From positions 248,305 to 312,304 of the forward strand of contig NZ_GG730299.1 in assembly GCF_000155975.1 (NCBI RefSeq): DNA of 64,000 nt, read 5' to 3'. Position numbers and translations under genes: made by a program. Below the pieces are notes generated by a model. It was given only the letters and a program-made list of their open reading frames with translations. It was not told where the DNA came from and did not search any database. Below are positions 51,548 through 62,480 of the stretch, piece by piece; position 1 is the first letter of the stretch, and each line of letters starts with the position of its first letter. The DNA comes from Citrobacter youngae ATCC 29220. Lineage in GTDB: Bacteria; Pseudomonadota; Gammaproteobacteria; Enterobacterales; Enterobacteriaceae.

Positions 51548-53350
51548 ATGGTGAACAATATGACCGACTTAACCGCGCAAGACGCTGTATGGCAAACACG
51601 GGATCACCTTGATGACCCGGTCATTGGCGAACTGCGCAACCGTTTTGGGCCGGATGCCTTTACCGTTCAGGCGACTCGCACCGGGGTACCCGTTGTTTGG
51701 GTCAAGCGTGAACAATTACTGGAAGTTGGCGATTTCTTAAAGAGACTGCCGAAACCTTACGTCATGCTGTTTGATTTACACGGCATGGACGAACGTCTGC
51801 GTACGCACCGCGAAGGGTTACCCGCCGCGGATTTTTCCGTTTTCTATCACCTGATTTCCATTGAACGCAATCGCGATATCATGCTCAAGGTGGCGTTGTC
51901 TGAAAACGATCTGCGCGTACCGACTTTCACCAAACTGTTCCCGAACGCCAACTGGTATGAGCGTGAAACCTGGGAAATGTTTGGTATTGATATCGAAGGC
52001 CACCCGCACCTGACGCGTCTGCTGATGCCGCACACCTGGCAAGGCCACCCGCTGCGTAAAGACTACCCGGCGCGTGCGACCGAATTCGATCCGTTTGAGC
52101 TGACCAAAGCCAAACAGGATCTGGAAATGGAAGCGCTGACCTTCAAACCCGAAGACTGGGGCATGAAGCGCGGTACCGAAAACGAGGACTTCATGTTCCT
52201 CAACCTCGGTCCTAACCACCCGTCTTCTCACGGCGCGTTCCGTATTGTGCTGCAGCTGGATGGCGAAGAAATCGTCGACTGCGTACCTGACATCGGCTAC
52301 CACCACCGTGGCGCTGAAAAGATGGGTGAACGTCAGTCCTGGCACAGCTACATTCCGTACACCGACCGTATCGAGTACCTCGGCGGCTGCGTAAACGAAA
52401 TGCCTTACGTACTGGCGGTTGAGAAACTGGCTGGCATCACCACGCCGGATCGCGTCAACGTGATTCGCGTGATGTTGTCTGAACTGTTCCGTATCAACAG
52501 CCACCTGCTGTACATCTCCACGTTCATTCAGGACGTCGGCGCGATGACCCCGGTTTTCTTCGCCTTTACCGATCGTCAGAAAATTTATGACGTGGTGGAA
52601 GCGATCACCGGTTACCGTATGCACCCGGCCTGGTTCCGTATCGGCGGTGTGGCGCACGATCTGCCGCGCGGTTGGGACAAACTGCTGCGTGACTTCCTTG
52701 ACTGGATGCCAAAACGTCTGGATTCCTACGAGAAAGCCGCACTGCGTAACACTATCCTGAAAGGTCGTTCCCAGGGCGTTGCCGCCTACGGCAAGAAAGA
52801 AGCGCTGGACTGGGGTTGTACCGGTGCTGCGCTGCGTGCGACCGGTATTGATTTCGACGTGCGTAAAGCCCGTCCATACTCTGGCTACGAAAACTTTGAC
52901 TTTGAAGTTCCGGTTGGCGGCGGCGTGTCCGACTGCTATACCCGCGTAATGCTGAAAGTTGAAGAGCTGCGCCAGAGCCTGCGCATCCTTGAGCAGTGCC
53001 TCAACAACATGCCGGAAGGCCCGTTCAAAGCGGATCACCCGCTGACCACGCCGCCGCCGAAAGAGCGCACGCTGCAACATATCGAAACCCTGATCACCCA
53101 CTTCCTGCAAGTGTCGTGGGGCCCGGTGATGCCGGCGAACGAATCCTTCCAGATGGTGGAAGCGACCAAGGGTATCAACAGTTACTACCTGACCAGCGAT
53201 GGCAGCACCATGAGTTATCGTACCCGTATCCGTACCCCGAGCTATGCGCACCTGCAGCAGATCCCGGTAGCGGTACGTGGCAGCCTGGTGTCTGACCTTA
53301 TCGTCCATCTGGGTAGTATTGATTTTGTTATGTCAGATGTGGACCGCTAA
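51548..53350 (+). CDS. nuoC: NADH:quinone oxidoreductase fused subunit C/D
   Basis: In enterobacteria NuoC and NuoD are one polypeptide, 600 residues here. The N-terminal 190 residues are the 30-kDa NuoC domain ([15 protein letters not shown]). The remainder is the 49-kDa NuoD domain with the quinone-site segments [18 protein letters not shown] and [15 protein letters not shown]. It sits at the base of the peripheral arm. Start choice is ATG 51548 (MVNNMTDL); an alternative at 51560 gives 596 residues. Confidence 0.97.
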   Translation: MVNNMTDLTAQDAVWQTRDHLDDPVIGELRNRFGPDAFTVQATRTGVPVVWVKREQLLEVGDFLKRLPKPYVMLFDLHGMDERLRTHREGLPAADFSVFYHLISIERNRDIMLKVALSENDLRVPTFTKLFPNANWYERETWEMFGIDIEGHPHLTRLLMPHTWQGHPLRKDYPARATEFDPFELTKAKQDLEMEALTFKPEDWGMKRGTENEDFMFLNLGPNHPSSHGAFRIVLQLDGEEIVDCVPDIGYHHRGAEKMGERQSWHSYIPYTDRIEYLGGCVNEMPYVLAVEKLAGITTPDRVNVIRVMLSELFRINSHLLYISTFIQDVGAMTPVFFAFTDRQKIYDVVEAITGYRMHPAWFRIGGVAHDLPRGWDKLLRDFLDWMPKRLDSYEKAALRNTILKGRSQGVAAYGKKEALDWGCTGAALRATGIDFDVRKARPYSGYENFDFEVPVGGGVSDCYTRVMLKVEELRQSLRILEQCLNNMPEGPFKADHPLTTPPPKERTLQHIETLITHFLQVSWGPVMPANESFQMVEATKGINSYYLTSDGSTMSYRTRIRTPSYAHLQQIPVAVRGSLVSDLIVHLGSIDFVMSDVDR

Positions 53351-53352
53351 TT

Positions 53353-53853
53353 ATGCACGAGAATCAACAACCACAAACCGAGGCTTTTGAGCTGAGTGCG
53401 GCTGAGCGTGAAGCGATTGAGCACGAGAAGCACCACTACGAAGACCCGCGTGCGGCGTCCATTGAAGCGCTGAAGATCGTTCAGAAGCAGCGTGGCTGGG
53501 TGCCGGATGGCGCGATCTATGCGATCGCGGATGTGCTGGGTATCCCGGCAAGCGATGTAGAAGGTGTTGCCACGTTCTACAGCCAGATCTTCCGCCAGCC
53601 GGTAGGTCGCCACGTGATCCGCTATTGCGACAGCGTGGTGTGCCATATCAACGGCTATCAGGGGATCCAGGCCGCGCTTGAGAAAAAACTCAACATCAAG
53701 CCGGGGCAGACGACCTTTGACGGTCGCTTTACGCTGCTGCCGACCTGCTGCCTGGGGAACTGCGACAAAGGGCCGAACATGATGATCGATGACGACACTC
53801 ATGCTCACCTGACCCCGGAAGGCATTCCCGAACTGCTGGAGCGGTATAAATGA
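53353..53853 (+). CDS. nuoE: NADH:quinone oxidoreductase subunit E
   Basis: NuoE is a peripheral subunit with the binuclear cluster N1a, which helps set reactive oxygen release at the flavin. Four cysteine ligands are visible in [10 protein letters not shown] and [11 protein letters not shown]. The length is 166 residues. It starts two bases after the nuoC stop, and nuoF begins inside its stop codon (ATGA), so translation is coupled. Confidence 0.97.
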   Translation: MHENQQPQTEAFELSAAEREAIEHEKHHYEDPRAASIEALKIVQKQRGWVPDGAIYAIADVLGIPASDVEGVATFYSQIFRQPVGRHVIRYCDSVVCHINGYQGIQAALEKKLNIKPGQTTFDGRFTLLPTCCLGNCDKGPNMMIDDDTHAHLTPEGIPELLERYK

Positions 53854-55187
53854 AAGACATTATCCGTACTCCCGAAACCCATCCGCTGACCTGGCGTCTG
53901 CGCGATGACAAACAGCCGGTCTGGCTGGACGAATACCGTAGCAAAAACGGCTACGAAGGTGCGCGTAAGGCCCTGACCGGCCTGTCACCGGACGAAATCG
54001 TCAATCAGGTAAAAGACGCTGGCCTGAAAGGGCGCGGCGGCGCGGGCTTTTCCACCGGTCTGAAGTGGAGCCTGATGCCGAAAGACGAATCCATGAACAT
54101 CCGTTACCTGCTGTGTAACGCCGATGAAATGGAACCGGGCACCTATAAAGACCGTCTGCTGATGGAACAGCTGCCGCACCTGCTGGTGGAAGGCATGCTG
54201 ATTTCCGCGTTTGCGCTGAAAGCGTACCGTGGTTACATCTTCCTGCGCGGTGAATATATCGAAGCGGCTGTGCATCTGCGCCGCGCGATCGCCGAAGCAA
54301 CCGAAGCCGGTCTGCTTGGCAAAAACATCATGGGCACCGGTTTCGACTTCGAACTGTTTGTCCACACTGGGGCAGGGCGTTACATCTGCGGTGAAGAAAC
54401 CGCGCTGATTAACTCCCTCGAAGGTCGTCGCGCTAACCCGCGCTCCAAGCCGCCGTTCCCGGCAAGCTCTGGCGCATGGGGTAAGCCGACCTGCGTTAAC
54501 AACGTCGAAACCCTGTGTAACGTACCGGCCATCCTCGCCAACGGCGTGGAGTGGTACCAGAACATCTCGAAGAGCAAAGATGCGGGCACCAAGCTGATGG
54601 GCTTCTCCGGTCGCGTGAAGAACCCTGGCCTGTGGGAGCTGCCGTTTGGCACTACCGCGCGTGAGATCCTCGAAGATTACGCGGGCGGTATGCGCGATGG
54701 CCTGAAATTCAAGGCATGGCAGCCGGGCGGCGCGGGTACTGACTTCCTGACCGAAGCGCACCTTGACCTGCCGATGGAGTTCGAAAGCATCGGTAAAGCG
54801 GGCAGCCGTCTGGGTACCGCGCTGGCAATGGCCGTCGATCACGAGATTGGCATGGTACCGCTGGTGCGTAACCTGGAAGAGTTCTTCGCCCGCGAGTCCT
54901 GCGGCTGGTGTACGCCGTGCCGTGACGGTCTGCCGTGGAGCGTGAAAATTCTGCGCGCGCTGGAGCGTGGCGAAGGCCAGCCAGGGGATATCGAGACGCT
55001 TGAGCAACTGTGTCGTTTCCTCGGCCCGGGTAAAACCTTCTGTGCACACGCACCGGGTGCGGTGGAGCCGCTGCAGAGCGCCATTAAATATTTCCGCGAA
55101 GAATTCGAAGCCGGCATCAAGCAGTCCTTCAGCAATACCCATCAGATTGGTGGTATTCAGCCGAACCTGCTGAAAGAGCGCTGGTGA
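53850..55187 (+). CDS. nuoF: NADH:quinone oxidoreductase subunit F (NADH/FMN)
   Basis: NuoF binds NADH and FMN and holds cluster N3, the entry point for electrons. The 445 residues contain the nucleotide and FMN motifs [16 protein letters not shown] and [19 protein letters not shown], and the cluster ligands [13 protein letters not shown] with a distal cysteine in [11 protein letters not shown]. It overlaps nuoE by four bases and is followed by an 81-bp gap before nuoG. Confidence 0.97.
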   Translation: MKDIIRTPETHPLTWRLRDDKQPVWLDEYRSKNGYEGARKALTGLSPDEIVNQVKDAGLKGRGGAGFSTGLKWSLMPKDESMNIRYLLCNADEMEPGTYKDRLLMEQLPHLLVEGMLISAFALKAYRGYIFLRGEYIEAAVHLRRAIAEATEAGLLGKNIMGTGFDFELFVHTGAGRYICGEETALINSLEGRRANPRSKPPFPASSGAWGKPTCVNNVETLCNVPAILANGVEWYQNISKSKDAGTKLMGFSGRVKNPGLWELPFGTTAREILEDYAGGMRDGLKFKAWQPGGAGTDFLTEAHLDLPMEFESIGKAGSRLGTALAMAVDHEIGMVPLVRNLEEFFARESCGWCTPCRDGLPWSVKILRALERGEGQPGDIETLEQLCRFLGPGKTFCAHAPGAVEPLQSAIKYFREEFEAGIKQSFSNTHQIGGIQPNLLKERW

Positions 55188-55268
55188 TTACAGGGTTAGC
55201 CCTGCATCGCGATAAGTAATTCGATTAACGCTTAGTCACTGACTAAGATAACTGGAAGCATGCTGACT

Positions 55269-57995
55269 ATGGCTACGATTCATGTAGACGGCAAAGAATA
55301 TGAGGTCAACGGAGCGGACAACCTGCTGGAAGCTTGTCTGTCTCTCGGCCTTGATATTCCGTACTTTTGCTGGCACCCGGCGCTGGGAAGCGTCGGTGCT
55401 TGCCGCCAGTGTGCGGTGAAGCAATATCAGAACGCGGAAGACACGCGTGGTCGCCTGGTGATGTCTTGTATGACACCGGCCACCGAAGGCACCTTTATTT
55501 CTATTGATGACGAAGAAGCGAAGCAGTTCCGCGAAAGCGTCGTGGAGTGGCTGATGACCAACCACCCGCACGACTGTCCGGTCTGTGAAGAGGGCGGTAA
55601 CTGCCACCTGCAGGATATGACCGTGATGACTGGTCATAGCTTCCGTCGCTACCGCTTTACCAAGCGTACCCACCGCAATCAGGACCTGGGGCCGTTCATC
55701 TCTCACGAAATGAACCGCTGCATCGCCTGCTATCGCTGTGTACGTTACTACAAAGATTACGCGGACGGCGCGGATCTGGGCGTATATGGCGCGCATGACA
55801 ACGTCTACTTCGGTCGCCCGGAAGACGGTACGCTCGAAAGCGAATTCTCCGGTAACCTGGTCGAAATTTGCCCGACCGGCGTATTCACCGATAAAACGCA
55901 CTCCGAGCGCTATAACCGTAAATGGGACATGCAGTTTGCGCCGAGCATCTGCCAGCAGTGTTCCATCGGTTGTAACACCAGCCCCGGCGAGCGCTACGGT
56001 GAACTGCGTCGTATCGAAAACCGCTATAACGGTACCGTTAACCACTACTTCCTCTGCGACCGTGGTCGTTTTGGCTATGGTTACGTGAACCTGAAAGACC
56101 GTCCGCGTCAGCCGGTACAGCGTCGTGGCGATGATCTGATCACGCTCAACGCCGAACAGGCAATGCAGGGCGCGGCGGATATTCTGCGCCAGTCGAAGAA
56201 AGTGATTGGTATCGGCTCCCCGCGCGCCAGCGTTGAAAGCAACTTCGCGCTGCGTGAACTGGTCGGCGCGGATAACTTCTATACCGGTATCGCCCAGGGC
56301 GAGCAGGAACGTCTGCAGCTGGCGCTGAGCGTGCTGCGTGACGGCGGTATTCATACTCCGGCGCTGCGCGAAATCGAATCCTACGATGCGGTGCTGGTGC
56401 TGGGCGAAGATGTCACCCAGACCGGCGCGCGCGTTGCGCTGGCGGTGCGTCAGGCGGTGAAAGGTAAAGCACGTGAAATGGCGGCGGCGCAGAAAGTGGC
56501 CGACTGGCAGATTGCGGCGATCCTCAACATCGGCCAGCGCGCCAAACACCCGCTGTTCGTGACCAACGTCGATAACACCCGTCTGGATGATATCGCCGCC
56601 TGGACCTACCGTGCGCCGGTTGAAGATCAGGCGCGTTTAGGTTTCGCTATCGCCCACGCGCTGGATAACAACGCCCCGGCGGTTGACGGTATCGACCGCG
56701 ACCTGCAGAACAAAATTGACGTAATCGTTCAGGCGTTAGCCGGAGCGAAGAAACCGCTGATTATTTCCGGGACCAACGCCGGTAGCGCCGAAGTGATTCA
56801 GGCGGCTGCCAACGTGGCGAAGGCGCTGAAAGGCCGTGGCGCAGACGTCGGCATCACCATGATTGCGCGCTCTGTTAACAGCATGGGCCTGGGTATGATT
56901 GGCGGGGGTTCCCTTGACGATGCGCTGACCGAGCTGGAAACAGGTCGTGCTGACGCCGTTGTGGTGCTGGAAAATGACCTGCATCGCCATGCTTCAGCAA
57001 CGCGTGTCAATGCCGCGCTGGCGAAAGCGCCGCTGGTACTGGTCATTGACCATCAGCGTACGGCAATTATGGAAAACGCCCATCTGGTGCTTTCCGCCGC
57101 AAGCTTTGCCGAAAGCGATGGTACGGTGATTAACAACGAAGGCCGCGCGCAGCGTTTCTTCCAGGTCTATGATCCGTCCTACTACGACAGCAAAACCATT
57201 ATGCTGGAAAGCTGGCGCTGGCTGCACTCGCTGCACAGCACCGTGCAGAGCCGCGAAGTGGACTGGACGCAGCTCGACCACGTTATCGACGCGGTTGTCG
57301 AGAAGCTACCGCAGCTGGCGGGTATTAAAGATGCCGCGCCGGACGCAAGCTTCCGTATCCGTGGGCAGAAACTGGCGCGTGAACCGCACCGCTACAGCGG
57401 CCGTACCGCAATGCGCGCTAACATCAGCGTACACGAACCGCGCCAGCCGCAGGACAAAGACACCATGTTCGCTTTCTCTATGGAAGGGAACAACCAACCG
57501 TCTGCGCCGCGTTCACAAATTCCGTTTGCCTGGGCTCCGGGCTGGAACTCCCCACAGGCGTGGAACAAGTTCCAGGATGAAGTGGGCGGTAAACTGCGTC
57601 ATGGCGACCCGGGCGTGCGTCTGATTGAAGCCTCTGCGGGGGGGATGGATTACTTCACTACCGTTCCGGCGAGCTTCCAGGCGCAGGATGGTCAGTGGCG
57701 TATCGCGCCGTACTACCATCTGTTTGGTAGCGACGAATTGTCCCAGCGTGCGCCGGTCTTCCAGACCCGTATGCCGCAGCCGTACATCAAGCTCAACCCG
57801 GCTGATGCCGCGAAGTTGGGCGTTAATGCCGGTACGCGCGTTTCGTTCAGCTACGATGGCAACACGGTCACGCTGCCGGTTGAAATCGCTGAAGGATTAA
57901 CGGCAGGGCAGGTTGGTTTACCGATGGGTATGCCTGGCATCGCGCCGGTTCTGGCGGGCGCGCGTCTTGAGGATCTGCAGGAGGCACAACAATGA
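55269..57995 (+). CDS. nuoG: NADH:quinone oxidoreductase subunit G
   Basis: NuoG is the largest peripheral subunit, with clusters N1b, N4, N5 and the off-path N7. The 908 residues have a ferredoxin-like N-terminus ([15 protein letters not shown]), the His-containing N5 site in [27 protein letters not shown], and the N7 ligands beginning Cys228 in [10 protein letters not shown] molybdopterin-oxidoreductase-like but cofactor-free domain follows. I start at ATG 55269 ([13 protein letters not shown]), not the frame start three codons upstream. Confidence 0.97.
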   Translation: MATIHVDGKEYEVNGADNLLEACLSLGLDIPYFCWHPALGSVGACRQCAVKQYQNAEDTRGRLVMSCMTPATEGTFISIDDEEAKQFRESVVEWLMTNHPHDCPVCEEGGNCHLQDMTVMTGHSFRRYRFTKRTHRNQDLGPFISHEMNRCIACYRCVRYYKDYADGADLGVYGAHDNVYFGRPEDGTLESEFSGNLVEICPTGVFTDKTHSERYNRKWDMQFAPSICQQCSIGCNTSPGERYGELRRIENRYNGTVNHYFLCDRGRFGYGYVNLKDRPRQPVQRRGDDLITLNAEQAMQGAADILRQSKKVIGIGSPRASVESNFALRELVGADNFYTGIAQGEQERLQLALSVLRDGGIHTPALREIESYDAVLVLGEDVTQTGARVALAVRQAVKGKAREMAAAQKVADWQIAAILNIGQRAKHPLFVTNVDNTRLDDIAAWTYRAPVEDQARLGFAIAHALDNNAPAVDGIDRDLQNKIDVIVQALAGAKKPLIISGTNAGSAEVIQAAANVAKALKGRGADVGITMIARSVNSMGLGMIGGGSLDDALTELETGRADAVVVLENDLHRHASATRVNAALAKAPLVLVIDHQRTAIMENAHLVLSAASFAESDGTVINNEGRAQRFFQVYDPSYYDSKTIMLESWRWLHSLHSTVQSREVDWTQLDHVIDAVVEKLPQLAGIKDAAPDASFRIRGQKLAREPHRYSGRTAMRANISVHEPRQPQDKDTMFAFSMEGNNQPSAPRSQIPFAWAPGWNSPQAWNKFQDEVGGKLRHGDPGVRLIEASAGGMDYFTTVPASFQAQDGQWRIAPYYHLFGSDELSQRAPVFQTRMPQPYIKLNPADAAKLGVNAGTRVSFSYDGNTVTLPVEIAEGLTAGQVGLPMGMPGIAPVLAGARLEDLQEAQQ

Positions 57996-58969
57996 GTTGG
58001 ATTACACCCGATCTGATTGAGATCCTGCTGAGCATTCTCAAAGCGGTGGTGATTCTGCTGGTGGTGGTCACCTGCGGGGCATTCATGAGCTTTGGCGAAC
58101 GTCGTCTGCTGGGTCTGTTCCAGAACCGTTACGGACCGAACCGTGTGGGTTGGGGCGGTTCGCTCCAGCTGGTTGCGGACATGATCAAGATGTTCTTTAA
58201 AGAAGACTGGATCCCGAAATTCTCGGATCGCGTCATCTTTACCCTGGCGCCGATGATCGCCTTCACCTCGCTGCTGTTGGCTTTCGCCATCGTGCCGGTG
58301 AGTCCGAACTGGGTGGTTGCTGACCTGAACATCGGTATCCTGTTCTTCCTGATGATGGCGGGGCTGGCGGTGTACGCGGTGCTGTTCGCCGGCTGGTCGA
58401 GCAACAACAAATACTCGCTGCTCGGTGCGATGCGTGCGTCTGCGCAGACGCTGAGCTACGAAGTGTTCCTCGGGCTTTCCCTGATGGGCGTGGTGGCGCA
58501 GGCCGGTTCATTCAACATGACCGACATCGTCAACAACCAGGCTGATATCTGGAACGTTATTCCGCAGTTCTTTGGTTTTGTCACCTTTGCCATCGCAGGC
58601 GTGGCGGTGTGTCACCGTCACCCGTTTGACCAGCCAGAAGCCGAGCAGGAACTGGCCGATGGTTACCACATTGAATATTCCGGTATGAAATTCGGTCTGT
58701 TCTTCGTGGGTGAGTACATCGGCATCGTCACCATTTCTGCACTGATGGTTACCCTGTTCTTCGGTGGCTGGCATGGCCCGTTCTTACCGCCATTCGTCTG
58801 GTTCGCGCTGAAAACCGCGTTCTTCATGATGATGTTCATTTTGATTCGTGCGTCGTTACCGCGTCCGCGTTATGACCAGGTAATGTCCTTCGGCTGGAAA
58901 GTTTGTCTGCCGCTGACGCTCGTCAACTTGCTGGTAACGGCGGCTGTCATTCTCTGGCAGGCGCAATAA
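57992..58969 (+). CDS. nuoH: NADH:quinone oxidoreductase subunit H
   Basis: NuoH is a membrane subunit of about eight helices that forms most of the quinone chamber. The 325 residues contain the conserved cytoplasmic loops [20 protein letters not shown] and [18 protein letters not shown], rich in acidic residues that couple quinone chemistry to proton movement. It overlaps the nuoG stop by four bases (ATGA). Confidence 0.97.
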   Translation: MSWITPDLIEILLSILKAVVILLVVVTCGAFMSFGERRLLGLFQNRYGPNRVGWGGSLQLVADMIKMFFKEDWIPKFSDRVIFTLAPMIAFTSLLLAFAIVPVSPNWVVADLNIGILFFLMMAGLAVYAVLFAGWSSNNKYSLLGAMRASAQTLSYEVFLGLSLMGVVAQAGSFNMTDIVNNQADIWNVIPQFFGFVTFAIAGVAVCHRHPFDQPEAEQELADGYHIEYSGMKFGLFFVGEYIGIVTISALMVTLFFGGWHGPFLPPFVWFALKTAFFMMMFILIRASLPRPRYDQVMSFGWKVCLPLTLVNLLVTAAVILWQAQ

Positions 58970-58983
58970 GGGACACAAAGACC

Positions 58984-59526
58984 ATGACCTTAAAAGAATT
59001 GTTCGTAGGTTTCGGCACCCAGGTACGCAGTATCTGGATGATCGGCCTGCATGCGTTCGCGAAACGCGAAACGCAGATGTACCCGGAAGAGCCGGTCTAT
59101 CTCCCGCCCCGTTTCCGTGGTCGTATCGTACTGACCCGCGATCCGGACGGTGAAGAGCGCTGCGTTGCCTGTAACCTGTGTGCGGTAGCGTGCCCGGTTG
59201 GCTGTATCTCTCTGCAAAAAGCGGAGACCAAAGACGGTCGCTGGTATCCGGAGTTTTTCCGCATTAACTTCTCACGCTGCATTTTCTGCGGCCTGTGCGA
59301 AGAAGCCTGTCCGACAACGGCTATTCAGCTGACTCCAGATTTCGAGCTGGGTGAGTACAAACGCCAGGACCTGGTTTACGAGAAAGAGGATCTGCTGATC
59401 TCCGGTCCGGGCAAATACCCGGAATATAACTTCTACCGGATGGCAGGTATGGCAATCGACGGCAAAGATAAGGGCGAAGCAGAGAACGAAGCCAAGCCTA
59501 TCGACGTCAAGAGCCTGTTACCGTAA
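58984..59526 (+). CDS. nuoI: NADH:quinone oxidoreductase subunit I
   Basis: NuoI is an 8Fe ferredoxin-type subunit that carries clusters N6a and N6b between NuoG and NuoB. The 180 residues show two CxxCxxCxxxCP motifs, the first beginning at Cys60 ([12 protein letters not shown]) and the second as [13 protein letters not shown] use ATG 58984 ([13 protein letters not shown]); the frame is open back into nuoH but that extension is not conserved. Confidence 0.97.
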   Translation: MTLKELFVGFGTQVRSIWMIGLHAFAKRETQMYPEEPVYLPPRFRGRIVLTRDPDGEERCVACNLCAVACPVGCISLQKAETKDGRWYPEFFRINFSRCIFCGLCEEACPTTAIQLTPDFELGEYKRQDLVYEKEDLLISGPGKYPEYNFYRMAGMAIDGKDKGEAENEAKPIDVKSLLP

Positions 59527-59537
59527 GGAGAGGGGCA

Positions 59538-60092
59538 ATGGAGTTCGCTTTTTATATCTGTGGCCTGATAGCCATTCTCGCAACCTTGCGGGTGATCACC
59601 CACACCAATCCGGTACACGCGCTGCTGTACCTGATTATTTCGCTGCTGGCGATTTCCGGGGTGTTCTTCTCGTTAGGCGCTTACTTCGCCGGTGCGCTGG
59701 AAATTATCGTCTACGCGGGCGCCATCATGGTGCTGTTCGTGTTCGTGGTCATGATGCTTAACCTCGGTGGCTCTGAAATCGAACAGGAACGCCAGTGGCT
59801 GAAACCGCAGGTGTGGATTGGTCCGGCGATTCTGTCGGCCATCATGCTGGTGGTGATTGTGTACGCCATTCTGGGCGTTAACGATCAGGGCATCGACGGT
59901 ACGCCAATCAGCGCGAAAGCGGTCGGTATCTCCCTGTTCGGGCCATATGTTCTGGCGGTTGAACTGGCTTCAATGCTGCTGCTGGCAGGTCTGGTTGTGG
60001 CCTTCCACGTAGGGCGCGAAGAGCGTTCAGGCGAAGTGTTGAGCAACCGCACCGATGACCGCGCGAAAAGAAAAACGGAGGAGCACGCATGA
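59538..60092 (+). CDS. nuoJ: NADH:quinone oxidoreductase subunit J
   Basis: NuoJ is a membrane subunit with about five helices, 184 residues here. The third helix region [20 protein letters not shown] includes the conserved part whose pi-bulge is thought to move during coupling. It ends in a hydrophilic tail ([15 protein letters not shown]). AAGGAGAGGGGCA precedes ATG 59538, and nuoK overlaps by four bases. Confidence 0.97.
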   Translation: MEFAFYICGLIAILATLRVITHTNPVHALLYLIISLLAISGVFFSLGAYFAGALEIIVYAGAIMVLFVFVVMMLNLGGSEIEQERQWLKPQVWIGPAILSAIMLVVIVYAILGVNDQGIDGTPISAKAVGISLFGPYVLAVELASMLLLAGLVVAFHVGREERSGEVLSNRTDDRAKRKTEEHA

Positions 60093-60391
60093 TCCCCTTA
60101 CAACATGGACTGATCCTCGCGGCTGTCTTATTCGTCCTCGGCTTAACCGGCCTGGTTATCCGCCGCAATCTGCTGTTTATGCTGATTGGGCTGGAAATCA
60201 TGATTAACGCCTCCGCGCTGGCCTTTGTGGTCGCCGGAAGCTACTGGGGCCAGACCGATGGTCAGGTGATGTATATTCTTGCCATCAGCCTTGCGGCTGC
60301 TGAAGCGAGCATCGGGCTTGCGCTGTTGCTGCAACTTCATCGCCGTCGCCAGAACCTGAACATCGATTCAGTAAGTGAGATGCGTGGATGA
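60089..60391 (+). CDS. nuoK: NADH:quinone oxidoreductase subunit K
   Basis: NuoK is a three-helix membrane subunit of 100 residues, related to MrpC antiporter subunits. The two membrane glutamates needed for proton translocation are visible in [13 protein letters not shown] and [13 protein letters not shown]. It overlaps nuoJ and nuoL by four bases on each side, indicating tight translational coupling. Confidence 0.97.
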   Translation: MIPLQHGLILAAVLFVLGLTGLVIRRNLLFMLIGLEIMINASALAFVVAGSYWGQTDGQVMYILAISLAAAEASIGLALLLQLHRRRQNLNIDSVSEMRG

Positions 60392-62229
60392 ACATGCTTG
60401 CCTTAACCATTATTCTGCCATTTATTGGCTTTGTATTACTGGCGTTCTCTCGCGGTCGTTGGTCAGAAAATCTGTCCGCCACCGTGGGCGTCGGCTCGAT
60501 TGGCCTGGCCGCACTGGTGACCGCGTTCGTTGGCATGGATTTCTTTGCCAACGGTAAACAGGCGGTTAGCGTTCCTCTGTGGACGTGGATGTCCGTTGGT
60601 GATTTTAACATCGGCTTCAACCTGGTGCTGGACGGCCTGTCGCTGACCATGCTCTCCGTGGTGACCGGCGTGGGTTTCCTGATCCACATGTTCGCCTCCT
60701 GGTATATGCGCGGTGAAGAGGGCTACTCCCGCTTCTTCGCCTACACCAACCTGTTTATCGCCAGCATGGTGGTACTGGTGCTGGCGGATAACCTGCTGCT
60801 GATGTACCTCGGTTGGGAAGGCGTGGGCCTGTGCTCCTATCTGCTGATCGGCTTCTACTACAGCGATCCGAAGAATGGCGCGGCGGCAATGAAAGCCTTC
60901 GTGGTGACCCGTGTCGGTGACGTGTTCCTCGCCTTCGCGCTGTTCATCCTCTACAACGAGCTGGGCACGCTGAACTTCCGCGAAATGGTCGAGCTGGCGC
61001 CTGCGCACTTTGCCGACGGCAACAACATGCTGATGTGGGCGACCCTGATGCTGCTGGGCGGTGCGGTAGGTAAATCCGCGCAGCTGCCGTTGCAGACCTG
61101 GCTTGCCGACGCGATGGCTGGTCCAACTCCGGTCTCCGCGCTGATCCACGCCGCGACGATGGTTACCGCCGGTGTCTACCTGATTGCGCGTACTCATGGC
61201 CTGTTCCTGATGACGCCGGAAATCCTGCATCTGGTGGGGATTATCGGGGCGATCACGCTGGTGCTGGCGGGCTTTGCCGCGCTGGTACAGACCGACATCA
61301 AGCGCGTTCTCGCTTACTCCACCATGAGCCAGATTGGCTACATGTTCCTCGCGCTTGGCGTGCAGGCATGGGATGCGGCGATTTTCCACCTGATGACGCA
61401 CGCATTCTTTAAAGCGCTGCTGTTCCTGGCTTCCGGCTCGGTTATCCTGGCCTGCCATCACGAACAGAACATCTTCAAGATGGGCGGACTGCGTAAGTCG
61501 ATTCCGCTGGTGTATCTCTGCTTCCTGATTGGTGGCGCGGCGCTGTCGGCTCTGCCGCTGATTACCGCAGGCTTCTTCAGTAAGGATGAGATTCTGGCCG
61601 GTGCAATGGCCAACGGTCATATCAATCTGATGGTTGCAGGTCTGGTCGGTGCGTTCATGACCTCTCTGTACACCTTCCGTATGATTTTCATCGTGTTCCA
61701 CGGTAAAGAACAAATTCATGCTCACGCAGGGAAGGGGATTACCCATCATCTGCCGCTGATTGTGCTGATGATCCTTTCCACCTTCGTTGGCGCGCTGATT
61801 GTGCCACCGCTGCAAGGCGTACTGCCGGCAACGACCGAACTGGAGCATGGTCGCGTCATGACGCTGGAAATTACCTCCGGTATCGTCGCGATTGCGGGCA
61901 TCCTGATCGCAGCATGGCTGTGGCTGGGTAAACGTACTCTGGTGACGTCGATTGCCAACAGTGCGCCAGGCCGTCTGCTGGGGACCTGGTGGTATAACGC
62001 CTGGGGCTTTGACTGGCTGTACGACAAAGTGTTCGTTAAGCCGTTCCTGGGCATTGCCTGGCTGCTGAAACGCGACCCGCTGAACTCAATGATGAACATT
62101 CCGGCTGTCCTGTCCCGCTTTGCGGGTAAAGGCCTGCTGTTAAGCGAGAACGGTTATCTGCGCTGGTATGTGGCATCCATGAGCATTGGCGCTGTTGTGG
62201 TGCTGGCACTGCTGATGGTACTGCGCTGA
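60388..62229 (+). CDS. nuoL: NADH:quinone oxidoreductase subunit L
   Basis: NuoL is the distal antiporter-like proton-pumping subunit with a long lateral helix that runs along the membrane arm. The 613 residues include [18 protein letters not shown] with the key glutamate, [20 protein letters not shown] with the key lysine, and the C-terminal amphipathic helix region followed by a last membrane segment. A 251-bp spacer with a REP unit and a second structured element follows. Confidence 0.97.
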   Translation: MNMLALTIILPFIGFVLLAFSRGRWSENLSATVGVGSIGLAALVTAFVGMDFFANGKQAVSVPLWTWMSVGDFNIGFNLVLDGLSLTMLSVVTGVGFLIHMFASWYMRGEEGYSRFFAYTNLFIASMVVLVLADNLLLMYLGWEGVGLCSYLLIGFYYSDPKNGAAAMKAFVVTRVGDVFLAFALFILYNELGTLNFREMVELAPAHFADGNNMLMWATLMLLGGAVGKSAQLPLQTWLADAMAGPTPVSALIHAATMVTAGVYLIARTHGLFLMTPEILHLVGIIGAITLVLAGFAALVQTDIKRVLAYSTMSQIGYMFLALGVQAWDAAIFHLMTHAFFKALLFLASGSVILACHHEQNIFKMGGLRKSIPLVYLCFLIGGAALSALPLITAGFFSKDEILAGAMANGHINLMVAGLVGAFMTSLYTFRMIFIVFHGKEQIHAHAGKGITHHLPLIVLMILSTFVGALIVPPLQGVLPATTELEHGRVMTLEITSGIVAIAGILIAAWLWLGKRTLVTSIANSAPGRLLGTWWYNAWGFDWLYDKVFVKPFLGIAWLLKRDPLNSMMNIPAVLSRFAGKGLLLSENGYLRWYVASMSIGAVVVLALLMVLR

Positions 62230-62250
62230 GTTTGTTGGCTGGATGAACGA

Positions 62251-62284
62251 TTGCCGGATGGCGCTGCGCTTATCCGGCCTACAA
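62251..62284. repeat. Single REP unit between nuoL and nuoM
   Basis: TTGCCGGATGGCGCTGCGCT with TATCCGGCCTACA forms one REP hairpin inside the operon, 21 bp after the nuoL stop. Confidence 0.85.
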
Positions 62285-62361
62285 ACCCAAAAATAATTTT
62301 TAGAATTCGTTGAAAATCTGTTCCTGATGTACAGGCGTCATCGGCGAAGTCAGACCGGAGA

Positions 62362-62420
62362 CCGCCAGCGCAGAGCAACCGGAGCGTACTGAAGTACGTG
62401 AGGATTGCGAGCACTGCCGG
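62362..62420. other. Extended hairpin element upstream of nuoM
   Basis: CCGCCAGCGC..GCAACC on the left pairs imperfectly with GGATTGC..GCACTGCCGG on the right, capped by the exact inverted repeat CGTACT-GA-AGTACG (62385-62398). The transcribed region would fold into a long stem-loop about 60 bp before nuoM. It resembles dispersed enterobacterial intergenic repeats as I recall them, but I cannot name the family with certainty. Confidence 0.5.
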
Positions 62421-62480
62421 GATTTGGGCTGACGAGTGAGATAGCCTGAGCAGGAGTAAATATAAGGGACATACTTAGCT

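Noticed and set aside
51818-53308. 496-codon open frame antisense to nuoC
   Set aside because: It is a mirror-frame artefact of the highly expressed nuoC gene, with no recognisable motif, start context or promoter.
55236-56549. 437-codon open frame antisense to nuoG
   Set aside because: It is a shadow of nuoG, whose cluster-binding cysteines on the plus strand are unmistakable.
60463-61848. 461-codon open frame antisense to nuoL
   Set aside because: The composition (His, Gln, Arg-rich) is that of a shadow of a membrane protein gene. nuoL is certain on the other strand.
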